Below, piece after piece: positions 1-11,790 of a stretch of DNA of 64,000 bases. Source of the DNA: Thelephora terrestris. Its lineage: Eukaryota > Basidiomycota > Agaricomycetes > Thelephorales > Thelephoraceae. The DNA lies in NCBI GenBank assembly GCA_015956445.1, contig WIUZ02000011.1:186001-250000 (forward strand), written 5' to 3'. The notes under the pieces are model-generated. The model had not been told where the DNA came from and ran no database searches. It saw only the letters and a list, made by a program, of their open reading frames with translations. Every line of letters begins with the position of its first letter. The first letter of the stretch is position 1. The translations under genes were made by a program, and so were the position numbers.

Positions 1-1233
1 AAACCAAACTTGATAAAGCAGTGTGTATATTGTTTAGAGTAGGGCGGGATCACAAGAAATGGCCAAATAGGATGAGAAATCAAGAGACGCACAGCACGGG
101 ACACAAGAAAAGGGGATATCCACTGGTGGTTACGGACAGGCGCGTAGATAACAGAATCAACGTAAAAACGGTCTCTACTCTTTTACAAAGACCAGCGCGC
201 AGTTAACTGTGAGAGCCAGGAATAGATTCTCCGCGTCATCCTTGTTCAGTGCACAGGTGAAACCACCTGGTTTCAGCTTTGCGCTCTTCAATGCGTCCCT
301 AAGGCGTGTGTCAGTGTGGGTACAGATATTTGGAGTAAACGTGTAGTACTCACACGCCGTAATATACCCCAGGAAGGACTCCGGTGTGCACAACATACCA
401 CCCGTCTCCAGGGCGGGAGCCCTTATACGAATCCTGTGGGATCAGAGCCGGTGGCGAATCAACGGCTTTGCGCTTTGAGGCCGCCCTCGACGACTCCACG
501 AGCTGGGATGGACAAGGCAAAGGGGAGCGAACCGGAGTGACTGGTGCCGGGGTAATGGATTGAGCGCCAGGGGTTGTTTCGCACGCATCCTCCGCCAACT
601 GGGGCATCAGCGCTTCGACACCAGCAAACGGATCAGAGACATTGAACATTTGATGGACCCGCCCTGAAAAGATTTCGAATTTGATTTTCCCTTCTGAAAC
701 CGAGGAGCAAGCGCGGAAAACAGCGCCATCGTAGCCTTTAACAGACGCCTCGAGCTCGGAGCTTGATAATCACATTAGAATCGAGTGTGCCGGGCAAGAC
801 ATACGAGTACTCACACTTTGGTAAAAACCCCGGGTTTGTTCCCAAGGAAAACAACCCACGGTGATTTGCCGTAGTCAGGATAGATCTTGTCCCGAATGTA
901 GGCATTCCAGGCGCTTTCAGCGCTTTCGAAATTCGGGTAAATCCTCTGGAATGGGTCGCTGAACCCCTGGGTCTGCATGGCTGCGAGTAGGCTAAAGGGA
1001 AATTACATTAGCGGAGGGGTTTTTCTAGACTCGAGAGAGGACCTGCCCTGTCAGGAACATGGTATTTTTAAACTTTTTATAACACGCTCTTTCTTCGAAC
1101 TCTTCTTAACAATTCTTATGTTTTGAATGCTTCACACTCCTTATCCTTCACACCAATCATTCGAAACACACACACGCGCGTACTATTCCCAGCGAATCCA
1201 CAACGAGCTATACAAGTGCTATCCTACGTCCCA

Positions 1234-2928
1234 TCAAAAGTCGACTCTATCTTCGGCAGGCCTCATGGTCATCACCCTTCCATCCCGGAGATCGAAGTGC
1301 TGGCCCCTCCTCGCTAGGACCTCCCCGAACATGGCGTCACCATCTTCGGCACTCAGCTGAACGACTAGTTCAAGCCGATAGGAAGAGACTCCTTCGAGCG
1401 GACCGATCAGCCTCCCAGATGTCACCGAACTGCGGAACACCTGGTCCCACATCTCCATCACCGGGTGACTGCTCGACAGCACTATCGACGTAGTCGGCAA
1501 GCGACCCTCCGTCTCCCTCGTCGGACCCCTGGGTGGGATCCTGTCTTGCGAGGCGAAGCTGGTGTCGGAGTTGGATCTCGGACTCGACCTGTCGGTAAGG
1601 ACGGTGGACCCGATATCGGAATCCTCGCTCCTCACCTCGACCAGAGAAGTCACCATCCGACTCAACTGGTCGAGGGTAAGGATTAGCCGACGCGGTCATA
1701 CGATGAGCAGGACGGCGTCGAGAGCGTTTGCATCGTTGCCCCTTAGTCACCGGACGTACCTCGGCGACCCTCGGAGCATCTTCAGCTCGGTCAACCTCCA
1801 TGACCTCATCCTCGATCTTCACCAACTGATGGATCGGCTGCAAGACACAGCGCCCACAGTTCTCCTTGTCGGAAGCGGCCAAGGTGGAAGCCGGACCTGG
1901 AGTCGGAACGGGAACCGCGTTCTCGATCGGAGGCGTCGCATAGGACGACGGGTTAGGAGAAGCGAGTACCACCTCATCGGCGTACTCCAGCTCGAACGGA
2001 ACATCGGCGGTCCCCTGACCAACCAATTTGGGACCCTTCTGGCAGTTACAGGTCTTGTCCTGTAAGGCATCGACCTGCGCTGTCAACACGGCCACCACGT
2101 TCTCGAGCTCCTCAGTCTAGAAGAAGTGTCAGCTTCCCTCATTTCGTCTTCGAGATGAGGAAAGCTACCTTTTCATCCCTCCTGGCCAACGCCCCCTTGA
2201 TGTTGTTGTCCCTAACCTTCAGTCCGGCGATCAACTCTTGATGGTTTGCAACCATCGCCTCCAATGCCTCGTTCGTCCCCTGCTGGAAGGCAGCCAAGGT
2301 CTCCTTCATCTGAAGACCCTCGGCGGACAGACGAAGCACGTCGGCCTTCGCCTCCTTCACTTCGCGCTCCAAACGTTCAACCTAGGCAGTTTGATTAGTC
2401 GAGAGTCATACTCGAATAATCAAACGGAGGACCTACCTTGCTCTCCCCCTCCCGAACGAGCGACCACAACAACGACGTAGCGGCAGTAGCATGGCGGACG
2501 GCCCGAGGAACGGTTGCCCCGTGCTCCAATAGGTCCTGATCGTAGATCCCCCTCTGCAAGGTGTACCAGAGCTCCTTCTTGATCGGATGCTCCAATTCCC
2601 CGAACCTACCCCTCATCTGGAAGATCACCTTCTCGGCAATCATGGACCGGACCCAGAGCTCATCGTCCCAGGTCAACCCCATCAGATGAGGGATCGTCTC
2701 CCTGAGACGTTCGGCGTCCACCTTCTTCACGACCTCCAAGATCTATTGGAACAAAGTTAGAATTAACATCAAAGGTTATTTCTAACTCCCCCCCACCTGT
2801 TCATCGGTGGTGTATGGAACCCCTGCCTCACTGGCATAGGTCTTGCGGTTGGCGGCACGGCGGTCGATGCGAGAGATGGTGGAGATGCCGTTGGCGACTT
2901 TGTAGGTGTAGTTGTTGGAGAAGGACAT
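1234..2928 (-). CDS. Spliced coiled-coil protein carried by a TG..CA element, copy 1
   Basis: Start ATG at 2928 (MSFSNNYTYKVANGIST). I read short exons separated by introns of about 50 bp: a 44-residue head (YTYKVANGISTISRIDRR), a 100-residue helical block (HLMGLTWDDELWVRSMI), a heptad-rich segment (VERLEREVKEAKADVLRL) and a long Pro/acidic tail with Lys-Arg runs (CKRSRRR) that could be a nuclear signal. The tail is open in two frames around 1370-1665; the frame ending near 1234 (..GDAMFGEVLARRGQHF) is preferred because related copies keep it. No enzyme motif is visible. The same protein is encoded at 21244 and 62688 and, diverged, at 14828, so it travels with the element. Gag-like, DNA-binding or regulatory roles are all possible; I do not recognise the family. 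Confidence 0.55.
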
Positions 2929-2995
2929 GTTTTGGTAAGATGATGGGGAAGTTGCTGGTGTTGCTGATCAAGGATGGCTCCAAGAAGACGTCCTT

Positions 2996-3050
2996 CTTAT
3001 AGCCTAGATCGGTGATCCTTCACGTGACCTACCTCGACGAACCTCATTGG
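2996..3050 (-). promoter_or_regulatory. Promoter of the antisense coiled-coil gene, copy 1
   Basis: Read on the minus strand, a CCAAT box (3046-3050), a CACGTG palindrome (3021-3026) and TATAAG (2996-3001) lie in that order about 70-120 bp before the ATG at 2928. The same order and spacing recurs at 21122-21176 and 62566-62620, so it is conserved between element copies. Confidence 0.6.
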
Positions 3051-3851
3051 TCCGGGTCACATCAACTTCCGCCCCTGTACCATCATCGTTGGCTTACTAC
3101 ATCAAGCTGACACCTCGGCCCGCGGGACGGCCTTGGAAGAATTTCGTTCCGGAACGCCTAGAACGCACGCGCACTAAAAATAGGTCTCAAGACCCTGATG
3201 ACCCCTTTATGACATCACGAACCCCTTTTACGACCCCTCATGACTTTACGATTACAAACAACCCTGGACCCTGGAACACACACGTGGGCACGGGGTATCA
3301 ACATTTGGACACTGTGCTTCTAATCGGATAGTAACCCTATCTGATCTGGTTGTGCTTTGGAAGCAGAGTAGGCCCGAGCCGAGAACGGCGGCCGAAGAAT
3401 ATAATCCCTGGTGCCACTTAGGAAGAACGATATTCCCAGGTGCTATGCCTAATCAAGACTGGGTCTGATCAAGCGATTATGGTTGCAACTCCCAGGTTAC
3501 TGCCTGTCCGTTGGTATCATACCACCTACAGACAACAAGGGATGTGTAGAGTCTTCGATATCTCTGGCCAATCGCAGAAGCCACGAGACGGACTCACCTG
3601 ACCCTTGGGTGTGGTCTAGATTCAGGTACGAACTTTCATGACCCATGCCCCTTTCTCTTTTAGGACTAGTGTTATCTTTACCCCTATGTTTCATGCGGAC
3701 TATTGTTATCTTTTATGCAATCCTTCACACGCTAGTAAGGCCCTTTGTCCTTTATTCTCCCACGCGTCACATTTGTTCGCTTCCCTTACTTAGCGTTCTC
3801 ACACTCCTTATCTCCCTTTGTTTTGGACTTGATAAGGGTATATTAGGGTAT

Positions 3852-3880
3852 TGACGTCATGGCCACTCCTTTAGTATAAG
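3852..3880 (+). promoter_or_regulatory. LTR-like plus-strand core promoter: CRE palindrome plus TATA
   Basis: TGACGTCA at 3852-3859 stands about 16 bp before TATAAG at 3875-3880, some 450 bp from the CA end of the element. The pair is kept at 20339-20346 (inverted copy) and 61779-61786. It points away from the antisense gene, as a U3/R boundary would. Confidence 0.55.
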
Positions 3881-4692
3881 TAGCAACTGTGGCTGTATCA
3901 TAGTACTTTAGTTTTGTTACCTCAGGAAATCCTCTGCCCTTCTCAGCCCAGTTGCAGTTAAGGACAAGTCAGAGTTTCTTGTTTGATCCAAGACATCCCC
4001 ATCTGCTCTCCCTCCCGCTCTGCGCGTCCACTGCGCCTCGTAACTATAGACTCCCAGCAGTCATATTAGAACACCTCGAGCGTCCAGTCGATCAACTGGT
4101 GGAGTCATCAATCCTGTTGTAGGGATCAACCCTTGCTTGTTAAACCGAACAAAGTGCGGTTTAGGTTGGGTTTCTCTTTAGGATTTCGACCTGACTTGCA
4201 GTGACCTCGGACAACCTACCGGAAGAATAGAGACGTGATCGTTCTCTCACAAGCTAGTCGGACTAGTGAGTACTCTGCGGAGTCGGCTCAGTGCACTGGT
4301 AGTTGTTGGGGTAGAGTGGCCCTGACATGCCCATTGTCGTGGATGCCGGGGACCTTGCCGTGAAAGACGACCCAGTATTTGCGCTCGCGAACATATGTCA
4401 GATGCGGCGCGGTGTGGACGGTGGTGACTCCAGTGTCGTCAAACACTTCATCAGCCTCGGAATGCTCTTGGTCAATCCTGCGGAAATCGTCGTCCATGTC
4501 TGAGCTGTAAGCGAAGCCAAAGTAGTCTGGGGATGGCACAGACAAGATCTCCGGCGAACGGGTGAACGCAGATGCTGTGAGTGGGTAAGAAGGAAGTTTC
4601 CCGCTCGGTAGAGGGGATGAGCAAACGGTCGAGGGGGGAGCAACGGGGGTCAAAGGACGTGGGGCGACAAGACGTTGCTTCCTCGAGGACAT

Positions 4693-5429
4693 CGTGCGAC
4701 TGGGAAGTTCCCGCGGGTCACTCGCTCTTTATGTGCGTCGTGTGCTTTAAAAATATCAAGAAAACGGGGTGCAAATGGAGCTGCCGAGACGCATGGTACC
4801 CCATTTACAGATCAATCGGAGAAATATATAAAAATATATAAATCGACGGCGTGCAAGCCAGAAAGAACCCGAGCTTCTTGTGAACCGGCCTCAAGTGACA
4901 GCGCTTCCAGGTGTGTGGTGAGAAAGGCTAAACCGATTCCAGCAGGAGGGGTGGACCATGGTGACAGGCTTCCCGTTTGCGGGCTTCAAATCGTCCTGGC
5001 ATGCACTGATCTGATCCCACACTCAACGGAGACGAGACGGAGGTGGGATCCCGAGTAATGCAGAGGTCGTTCGTGATCCTGATTCATAGTACTGTTCAAC
5101 GACGGCGCTGTTTCCAATCGAATATTATGTAGGGGAGAATAGGAGGCTCGCGTGGTGATTATAGTACCTCTAACCACGGCCGGAGGATCCGAAAAGGTGG
5201 CTCGGTTGTGTGTGCTGCAGCGGCGGGAGGAGCCCCAAAAAAGATGGTACCATCAGACCACCCAAGACGGGTATCCAGCGAAGGCTGTGGCATCTAGCCT
5301 AAAACACGCAGTGAGCGGACATTTTAGGTGCGATGTCAACACGCTGAAGACGGAGAATGTACCCACAAAAAAAAAAATATTTCTGGCTGCGGCCTTTCCC
5401 TCTGTTCCCTGCCTCTTCCCTCGAGCGAA
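4693..5429. other. Divergent intergenic promoter region between two host genes
   Basis: This 740 bp stretch separates the two divergent host genes. An A/T-rich TATA-like run lies at 4819-4842, on the side of the minus-strand gene. A T/C-rich tract with an A-run near 5368-5380 stands just before the plus-strand ATG at 5430. Short frames here look like chance. Confidence 0.45.
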
Positions 5430-5973
5430 ATGCCGTCATCTACCAGCTCTACCACTGGCAAAGCCAAAGGCATGGCGAGCCTGAATGGTTAGTCCCTCAC
5501 CCATGCATATCACACATTATCCACTTACCCATCTATTGCAGAGCAGGCTGCTCAACGGCGTCGCGGCCCAAAGGGATACTTCAAAGACTCGAGAAAGGAA
5601 TACCTCCAGAGCCACCTTCCAGCATATGTCGCATGCAAGAAGGGAAGTCGCCAGGGCTTCTGGCACAGGCTCTACAGTGGCTGGTGGGAGCGCTTCCCGT
5701 GGAAGCTCAAAGACAACGACGAGCCGCCGGCGAATGACCCTGCTGAGATGAAAAGACTCGCATCAGTTACGCCTGGTGAAGAGGCCCGGAAGAAAGAAGT
5801 AGAAAAACACCTACAGACGGTGAGCTGAGCTCAGAGCTCGGGCGTCGAGTCGTGGGTCAGGTGATCGATACTGACTTTGCATTTCAGCGTTTAAAGAATT
5901 GGTTTGTCAATCACGCGCACGCTTCGGCAGCAACGACGACGACCCAGAAAGTACTCACTTGGCAACCACTTCT

Positions 5974-7199
5974 CACTGGGGGCAGGGGTTGGTTTACTGA
6001 GTCATTAAACTGTGAGTAAATTACAAGTAAATGGAAAAAGAACCTAGCGAAATACTTGCCTGGCAAGCACAAAGCAAATTCACAATTTACTGAGCCAATT
6101 TACCTGCAATTTACTGGGTTCAGTATGCGCTCAGTATGTTTACAGTTTACTGGGTCATGTGACCACAGTTTTCCCATTAGGTAAACCTTGGAAAAATTCA
6201 CAATTTACTGAATAAATTTACCTGCAATTTACTGAGCCACTTGCCCAATCAGTATGTTTTTAATTTGCTGAGTGGTTTGATCACGGTTTACTGGACTCAG
6301 TAAACTGGAAAAAAACCAAACTGGTTTACTGACGACGTCCCTGATTGGTCAATTCTAAAAATAACCGAAAATTTACCTGGACGTGTCATTGTCAGTAAAC
6401 TGCAAGTTTTCTTTCAGTAAATCAGAAAAAAACCTGACTTGTTTACTGACAATGTACCTGATTGGCTAATTTGAAAAGAACTCGAAAATTTACCAGGACG
6501 TGTCTTTATCAGTAAACTGCAAGTTTTCTTTCAGTAAATCGCAAGTACACGTAAAGTAAACCAGAAAACACGTGTAAACTGTAAGTAAATCCAAAGTTTA
6601 CGTGTTTTCTGGTTTACTTTACGTGTACTTGCGATTTACTGAAAGAAAACTTGCAGTTTACTGATAAAGACACGTCCTGGTAAATTTTCGAGTTCTTTTC
6701 AAATTAGCCAATCAGGTACATTGTCAGTAAACAAGTCAGGTTTTTTTCTGATTTACTGAAAGAAAACTTGCAGTTTACTGACAATGACACGTCCAGGTAA
6801 ATTTTCGGTTATTTTTAGAATTGACCAATCAGGGACGTCGTCAGTAAACCAGTTTGGTTTTTTTCCAGTTTACTGAGTCCAGTAAACCGTGATCAAACCA
6901 CTCAGCAAATTAAAAACATACTGATTGGGCAAGTGGCTCAGTAAATTGCAGGTAAATTTATTCAGTAAATTGTGAATTTTTCCGAGGTTTACCTAATGGG
7001 GAAACTGTGGTCACATGACCCAGTAAACTGTAAACATACTGAGCGCATACTGAACCCAGTAAATTGCAGGTAAATTGGCTCAGTAAATTGTGAATTTGCT
7101 TTGTGCTTGCCAGGCAAGTATTTCGCTAGGTTCTTTTTCCATTTACTTGTAATTTACTCACAGTTTACTGACTCAGTAAACCAACCTCTGCCCCCAGTG
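5974..7199. mobile_element. CACTG-ended palindromic MITE (1226 bp, 3-bp TSD)
   Basis: Both ends read CACTGGGGGCAG, inward from each side, and TCT is duplicated (5971-5973 and 7200-7202). The arms pair over about 600 bp with a spacer of only some 20 bp near 6590. The body is packed with CAGTAAA / TTTACTG motifs. CACT(A/G) ends and 3-bp duplications fit the CACTA (CMC) superfamily; no transposase frame is inside, so it is non-autonomous. It sits in an exon of the host gene at 5430; removing it with one TCT restores an open exon, which fixes the borders. Confidence 0.85.
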
Positions 7200-8649
7200 T
7201 CTCCAACGACTTCACCAAATTCGTAACCCCCGCCCCCGCCGTCGCAAGGCCGTCAACCAGTTTATCTCGGATTACGCGACAGAAATCGACGACGCCGTTG
7301 CCACCGTCCTTGCCAACCGTCCAAAGCTTGATAGCTGTCAACGAATGAATATATGCTACGAAGTGGCTCAGTCCCTACTCAAATCCAAGGGAGCCGACTT
7401 TATAGAGGAGCTTGAGCGGAAGGCGGCTGCTCAGCATGAAGCGGCTAAGGAGGAGTGGAATTTAATCCTGGAGGATATTTCTGCGGCGGAGGACGTTTCA
7501 CAGTACGTTTTATTCCCGGTTCTGGACTTCGCCGTCTCACTGCTGCGTTGGCAGGGCTCGCGATACACTCTTTGACGCCGTGCACCCCCTCCTCCAGGCA
7601 ACTGGCAGTTACGCCGGTTGTCATGTTTCCCTGATTGCTGGAAGCCCCGGAAAGGACGGAGAGGATGGATTTTTCACAGCGTGAGTTCAATCTCTTCTAT
7701 TTAGTGTTGGTTTGTCACTGATGCAGAAACAAGTGTTCATTGGTGGCCAGGAGACCGCACTTCGTCACCAGATTGGACGCAATGGGATAGAGACGCATTT
7801 AATACAGGAGTGGCAGGTCCGTTTCTCAAATACGTGGCCCATACTGGTATGTCACGTACTTTATCGGACGGATTTACACGTCTCATTGATTTCTAGACCA
7901 ACTCACGCAAATGGCGATCAACCCATCCCCCACCCTTTCCAACTCAATTCCCAGGAACAATACCAACGACATGCCCTCTACCGACAACCATCCTTCCACT
8001 GGTGTTGGATCCACCCCCACCACTGTGACACGTCAACTAGACCGCCGTCCACTTCCGGCTAAGAAAGCAGTGCCAGCATCTGTGCAAGGTGCCAACAAAC
8101 GCAAGCACGCTGCAAAGTCATATCCCGTCCGTTACTCCGAAGACTCGGCAAGCGAGGAAGACAACTCTGGAAACCTCAGTGGTGATGGGAGCGGCGACGG
8201 ATCATCATCTGGAGACTCCGTTTCCGAAGATGCTTCAGCACGCCCAAAACGGCAACGGACTTCGACAATTACCACTCGCTCTTTCAATTGACACTAGTGG
8301 TAGTTAACTTTTACTGAGTAAAGTGTGATAACTGGTCAGATTTCACCCTCAAAGTTATCATGATAACTTTGAGTACTGCTCAACCCATACTCACCCACTG
8401 TTTTGGGTTGATGGGAGAGGTCCCAATTAGGCAGGTGCCGAGGGTGTGGATTGCCTGGGAGTCTGGGTGGGTTTCCTTTTTGGGAATATCCCAGAAAGGA
8501 AATATTGATGGCTTATGTAAGCAATGATGGGAAACAGAATAGATGGAATGTCTATAAAAGGAAATACTATAAAAGGAAATACCATAAGAGGAAATTTGAT
8601 GGATTACATAATGGGATCATGTGACTTCCTAAAAAGGAAATTTTGCCTG

Positions 8650-8878
8650 GTATGTTATTTTTACCTGGTATGTTATTTTTACCAAATATGTTATTTTTAC
8701 CAAATATGTTATTTTTACCAAATATGTTATTTTTACCAAATATGTTATTTTTACCAAATATGTTATTTTTACCAAATATGTTATTTTTACCAAATATGTT
8801 ATTTTTACCAAATATGTTATTTTTACCAAATATGTTATTTTTACCAAATATGTTATTTTTACCAAATATGTTATTTTT
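8650..8878. repeat. 18-bp satellite, left arm (about 12 copies)
   Basis: Head-to-tail copies of an 18-bp unit containing GTTATTTTTACCAAATAT. The mirrored array in the right arm is shorter. Confidence 0.9.
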
Positions 8879-9189
8879 CTAACTACAGCAATTTCTAAGT
8901 ATGAGAACTTCCAAATAGCATAATTTTCAAAGATAGTGACCTTTCAATAAATTGATTTTCCAACATTACAATTGGAAGGTCTTCATTTCAATGAGATTTA
9001 TGTAAACTTTTCTTTGCCTTTTCTACCATATGATAGAATGTGGTTCTGTTTGTAGTCATGACCTAACCTAACCTAAACCGACCCTAACTCAACTTTATTT
9101 TGTTTTATCTTATCTCACCTAACCCCTAATCTAATCTAATCTACAAGTGTTTCATCTAATCTACCCAAAATAGTCCACCTGACCTAACC

Positions 9190-9447
9190 TAACCTACAGT
9201 AAATCCAACCCACTGTAAATGTAATCTACCATAAACATAATCTACGGTAAACATAGTCTACAATAAACATATTCTACGGCAAACATAGTCTACGGTAAAC
9301 GTAGTCTACGGTAAATGTAGTCTACGGTAAACTTAATCTACGGTAAATGTAGTCTACCATAAACGTAGTCTACGGTAAATGTAGTCTACCATAAACGTAG
9401 TCTACCGTAAACGTACTCTACCATAAACTTAATCTACCATAAACTTA
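9190..9447. repeat. CTACGGTAAAC-type repeat field, left arm
   Basis: Degenerate 16-18 bp repeats of GTAGTCTACGGTAAA and its near-inverse CTACCATAAA. The mirrored field is at 11035-11300. Confidence 0.75.
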
Positions 9448-9600
9448 ACCTAAACCTAACCTAACCTAAACCTAACCTAACCTAAACCTAACCTAACCTA
9501 AACCTAACCTAACCTAAACCTAACCTAACCTAAACCTAACCTAACCTAAACCTAACCTAACCTAAACCTAACCTAACCTAAACCTAACCTAACCTAACCT
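9448..9600. repeat. Telomere-like (CCTAACCTAAA)n array, left arm
   Basis: A regular alternation of CCTAA and CCTAAA units, bordered on both sides by degenerate CCTAAC-rich DNA (9061-9180 and 9600-9900). Confidence 0.85.
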
Positions 9601-10739
9601 ACCTACCGTCAACGTAAACCTAACCTACCGTCAACGTAAACCTAACCTGACCTAACCTACCCTAAACCTAACCTACTCCACACCTAACCTACCCTAAACC
9701 TAACCTGTCCCAAACCTAAACCTAACCTACCCTAAACCCCACCCTACAGTAGTCCACCTAACCTTACCTGACCCTGTTCTAAAGTAGCCTTACCCAACCC
9801 AATATGTTCTACTCAACCTAACCTAACTAAATCTATCTGGACCTAACCTGATCTAACCCAGCCTAGCATAACCTAACCTAATCTGCAAAAATGTGAACCT
9901 AGCTCAACCTATCCTCACCCAGCCCATTAGTATGTAACTTGGTTTATGGGAACACAGGATGAACCACACACTTCCCAACTACAAGCTGACAATTGCTCAA
10001 GTGCATCTACTTTGCTGGACCTACAAGCCAGTGGACCTATAAGCCTATATGCCCACAAACCCGTGGGGACCTATACTCAGTACATGTGACAAGCCATATT
10101 CTGTTCCAGACTGCAACCTGACTGCAACCCAAACTTGTCCACCTAGCTGGACCTATTAGCCAGTTGGTGTATTATGGGCCTACAGATCTGTAAGGGTTTG
10201 AGTTGATGAGTCCATTAGCCTGCAGGGTGAAAGGGCTTGGGTTGCAGCCAGGTTGCAGTCTGGAACAGAATATGGCTTGTCACATGTACTGAGTATAGGT
10301 CCCCACGGGTTTGTGGGCATATAGGCTTATAGGTCCACTGGCTTGTAGGTCCAGCAAAGTAGATGCACTTGAGCAATTGTCAGCTTGTAGTTGGGAAGTG
10401 TGTGGTTCATCCTGTGTTCCCATAAACCAAGTTACATACTAATGGGCTGGGTGAGGATAGGTTGAGCTAGGTTCACATTTTTGCAGATTAGGTTAGGTTA
10501 TGCTAGGCTGGGTTAGATCAGGTTAGGTCCAGATAGATTTAGTTAGGTTAGGTTGAGTAGAACATATTGGGTTGGGTAAGGCTACTTTAGAACAGGGTCA
10601 GGTAAGGTTAGGTGGACTACTGTAGGGTGGGGTTTAGGGTAGGTTAGGTTTAGGTTTGGGACAGGTTAGGTTTAGGGTAGGTTAGGTGTGGAGTAGGTTA
10701 GGTTTAGGGTAGGTTAGGTCAGGTTAGGTTTACGTTGAC

Positions 10740-11034
10740 GGTAGGTTAGGTTTACGTTGACGGTAGGTTAGGTTAGGTTAGGTTTAGGTTAGGTTAGGTT
10801 TAGGTTAGGTTAGGTTTAGGTTAGGTTAGGTTTAGGTTAGGTTAGGTTTAGGTTAGGTTAGGTTTAGGTTAGGTTAGGTTTAGGTTAGGTTAGGTTTAGG
10901 TTAGGTTAGGTTTAGGTTAGGTTAGGTTTAGGTTAGGTTAGGTTTAGGTTAGGTTAGGTTTAGGTTAGGTTAGGTTTAGGTTAGGTTAGGTTTAGGTTAG
11001 GTTAGGTTTAGGTTAGGTTAGGTTTAGGTTAAGT
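10740..11034. repeat. Telomere-like (TTTAGGTTAGG)n array, right arm
   Basis: The inverted partner of 9448-9600, visibly longer. The two arms therefore carry different copy numbers. Confidence 0.85.
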
Positions 11035-11300
11035 TTATGGTAGATTAAGTTTATGGTAGAGTACGTTTACGGTAGACTACGTTTATGGTAGACTACATTT
11101 ACCGTAGACTACGTTTATGGTAGACTACATTTACCGTAGACTACGTTTATGGTAGACTACATTTACCGTAGATTAAGTTTACCGTAGACTACATTTACCG
11201 TAGACTACGTTTACCGTAGACTATGTTTGCCGTAGAATATGTTTATTGTAGACTATGTTTACCGTAGATTATGTTTATGGTAGATTACATTTACAGTGGG
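11035..11300. repeat. CTACGGTAAAC-type repeat field, right arm
   Basis: Inverted partner of 9190-9447, made of TTTACGGTAGACTA units. Confidence 0.7.
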
Positions 11301-11635
11301 TTGGATTTACTGTAGGTTAGGTTAGGTCAGGTGGACTATTTGGGTAGATTAGATGAAACACTTGTAGATTAGATTAGATTAGGGGTTAGGTGAGATAAGA
11401 TAAAACAAAATAAAGTTGAGTTAGGGTCGGTTTAGGTTAGGTTAGGTCATGACTACAAACAGAACCACATTCTATCATATGGTAGAAAAGGCAAAGAAAA
11501 GTTTACATAAATCTCATTGAAATGAAGACCTTCCAATTGTAATGTTGGAAAATCAATTTATTGAAAGGTCACTATCTTTGAAAATTATGCTATTTGGAAG
11601 TTCTCATACTTAGAAATTGCTGTAGTTAGAAAAAT

Positions 11636-11790
11636 AACAAATCTGGTAAAAAATAACATATTTGGTAAAAATAACATATTTGGTAAAAATAACATATTTG
11701 GTAAAAATAACATATTTGGTAAAAATAACATATTTGGTAAAAATAACATATTTGGTAAAAATAACATACCAGGTAAAAATAACATACCAG
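11636..11790. repeat. 18-bp satellite, right arm (about 8 copies)
   Basis: Inverted partner of 8650-8878 with fewer copies; the innermost copy is altered (AAAAAATAAC). Confidence 0.85.

Larger units (their letters stand above)
1050..4327 (+). mobile_element. TG..CA element (3278 bp, 5-bp TSD) carrying an antisense coiled-coil gene
   Basis: The element begins TGTCAGGAACATGG and ends GAGTGGCCCTGACA. TGCCC is duplicated on both sides (1045-1049 and 4328-4332). TG..CA ends, inverted TGTCAGG/CCTGACA tips and a 5-bp duplication are what an LTR integrase leaves. The last 450 bp look like an LTR: a TGACGTCA site, a TATAAG box and a polypyrimidine stretch. On the minus strand inside is a spliced gene (start 2928). 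Copies with the same ends lie at 19869-26793 and from 61311 onward, and a diverged, truncated one at 14073-15750. It could be a solo giant LTR or a non-autonomous LTR derivative; no polymerase is inside. It sits in the first exon of the host gene at 175-4692. Confidence 0.75.
175..4692 (-). pseudogene. Host gene with three viroplasmin/RNase H1-N-like repeats, split by a 3.3 kb insertion
   Basis: The gene starts at the ATG at 4692 (MSSRKQRLVAPRP) and ends at the stop at 175. Three repeats follow one pattern: an aromatic-V-V strand, a G-x-x-PG turn, an intron, then an A/V..G..F half. The strands read YWVVFHGKVPGIHD (near 4370), PWVVFLGNKPGVFTK (near 830) and WYVVHTGVLPGVYYG (near 400). This resembles the RNase H1 N-terminal hybrid-binding (viroplasmin) domain known in many fungal proteins; the assignment rests on motif memory. 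I read exons at 991-815, 761-354 and 298-175, with GTGAGT donors at 814 and 353. The first exon runs from 4692 into the mobile element at 1050-4327, which duplicated TGCCC. The first intron's donor is unclear because it lies near the insertion. The linker before repeat 3 is Pro/Ser-rich. Nucleic-acid binding is an inference. The gene is divergent from the one starting at 5430. Confidence 0.6.

Noticed and set aside
8524-8898. Frames rich in YFYQIC or MLFLPN repeats
   Set aside because: Translation of the 18-bp satellite, found in several frames and in the mirrored arm.
9061-11450. A true chromosome end because of telomere-like repeats
   Set aside because: The arrays face each other in a palindrome with target duplications, and coding DNA continues on both sides.
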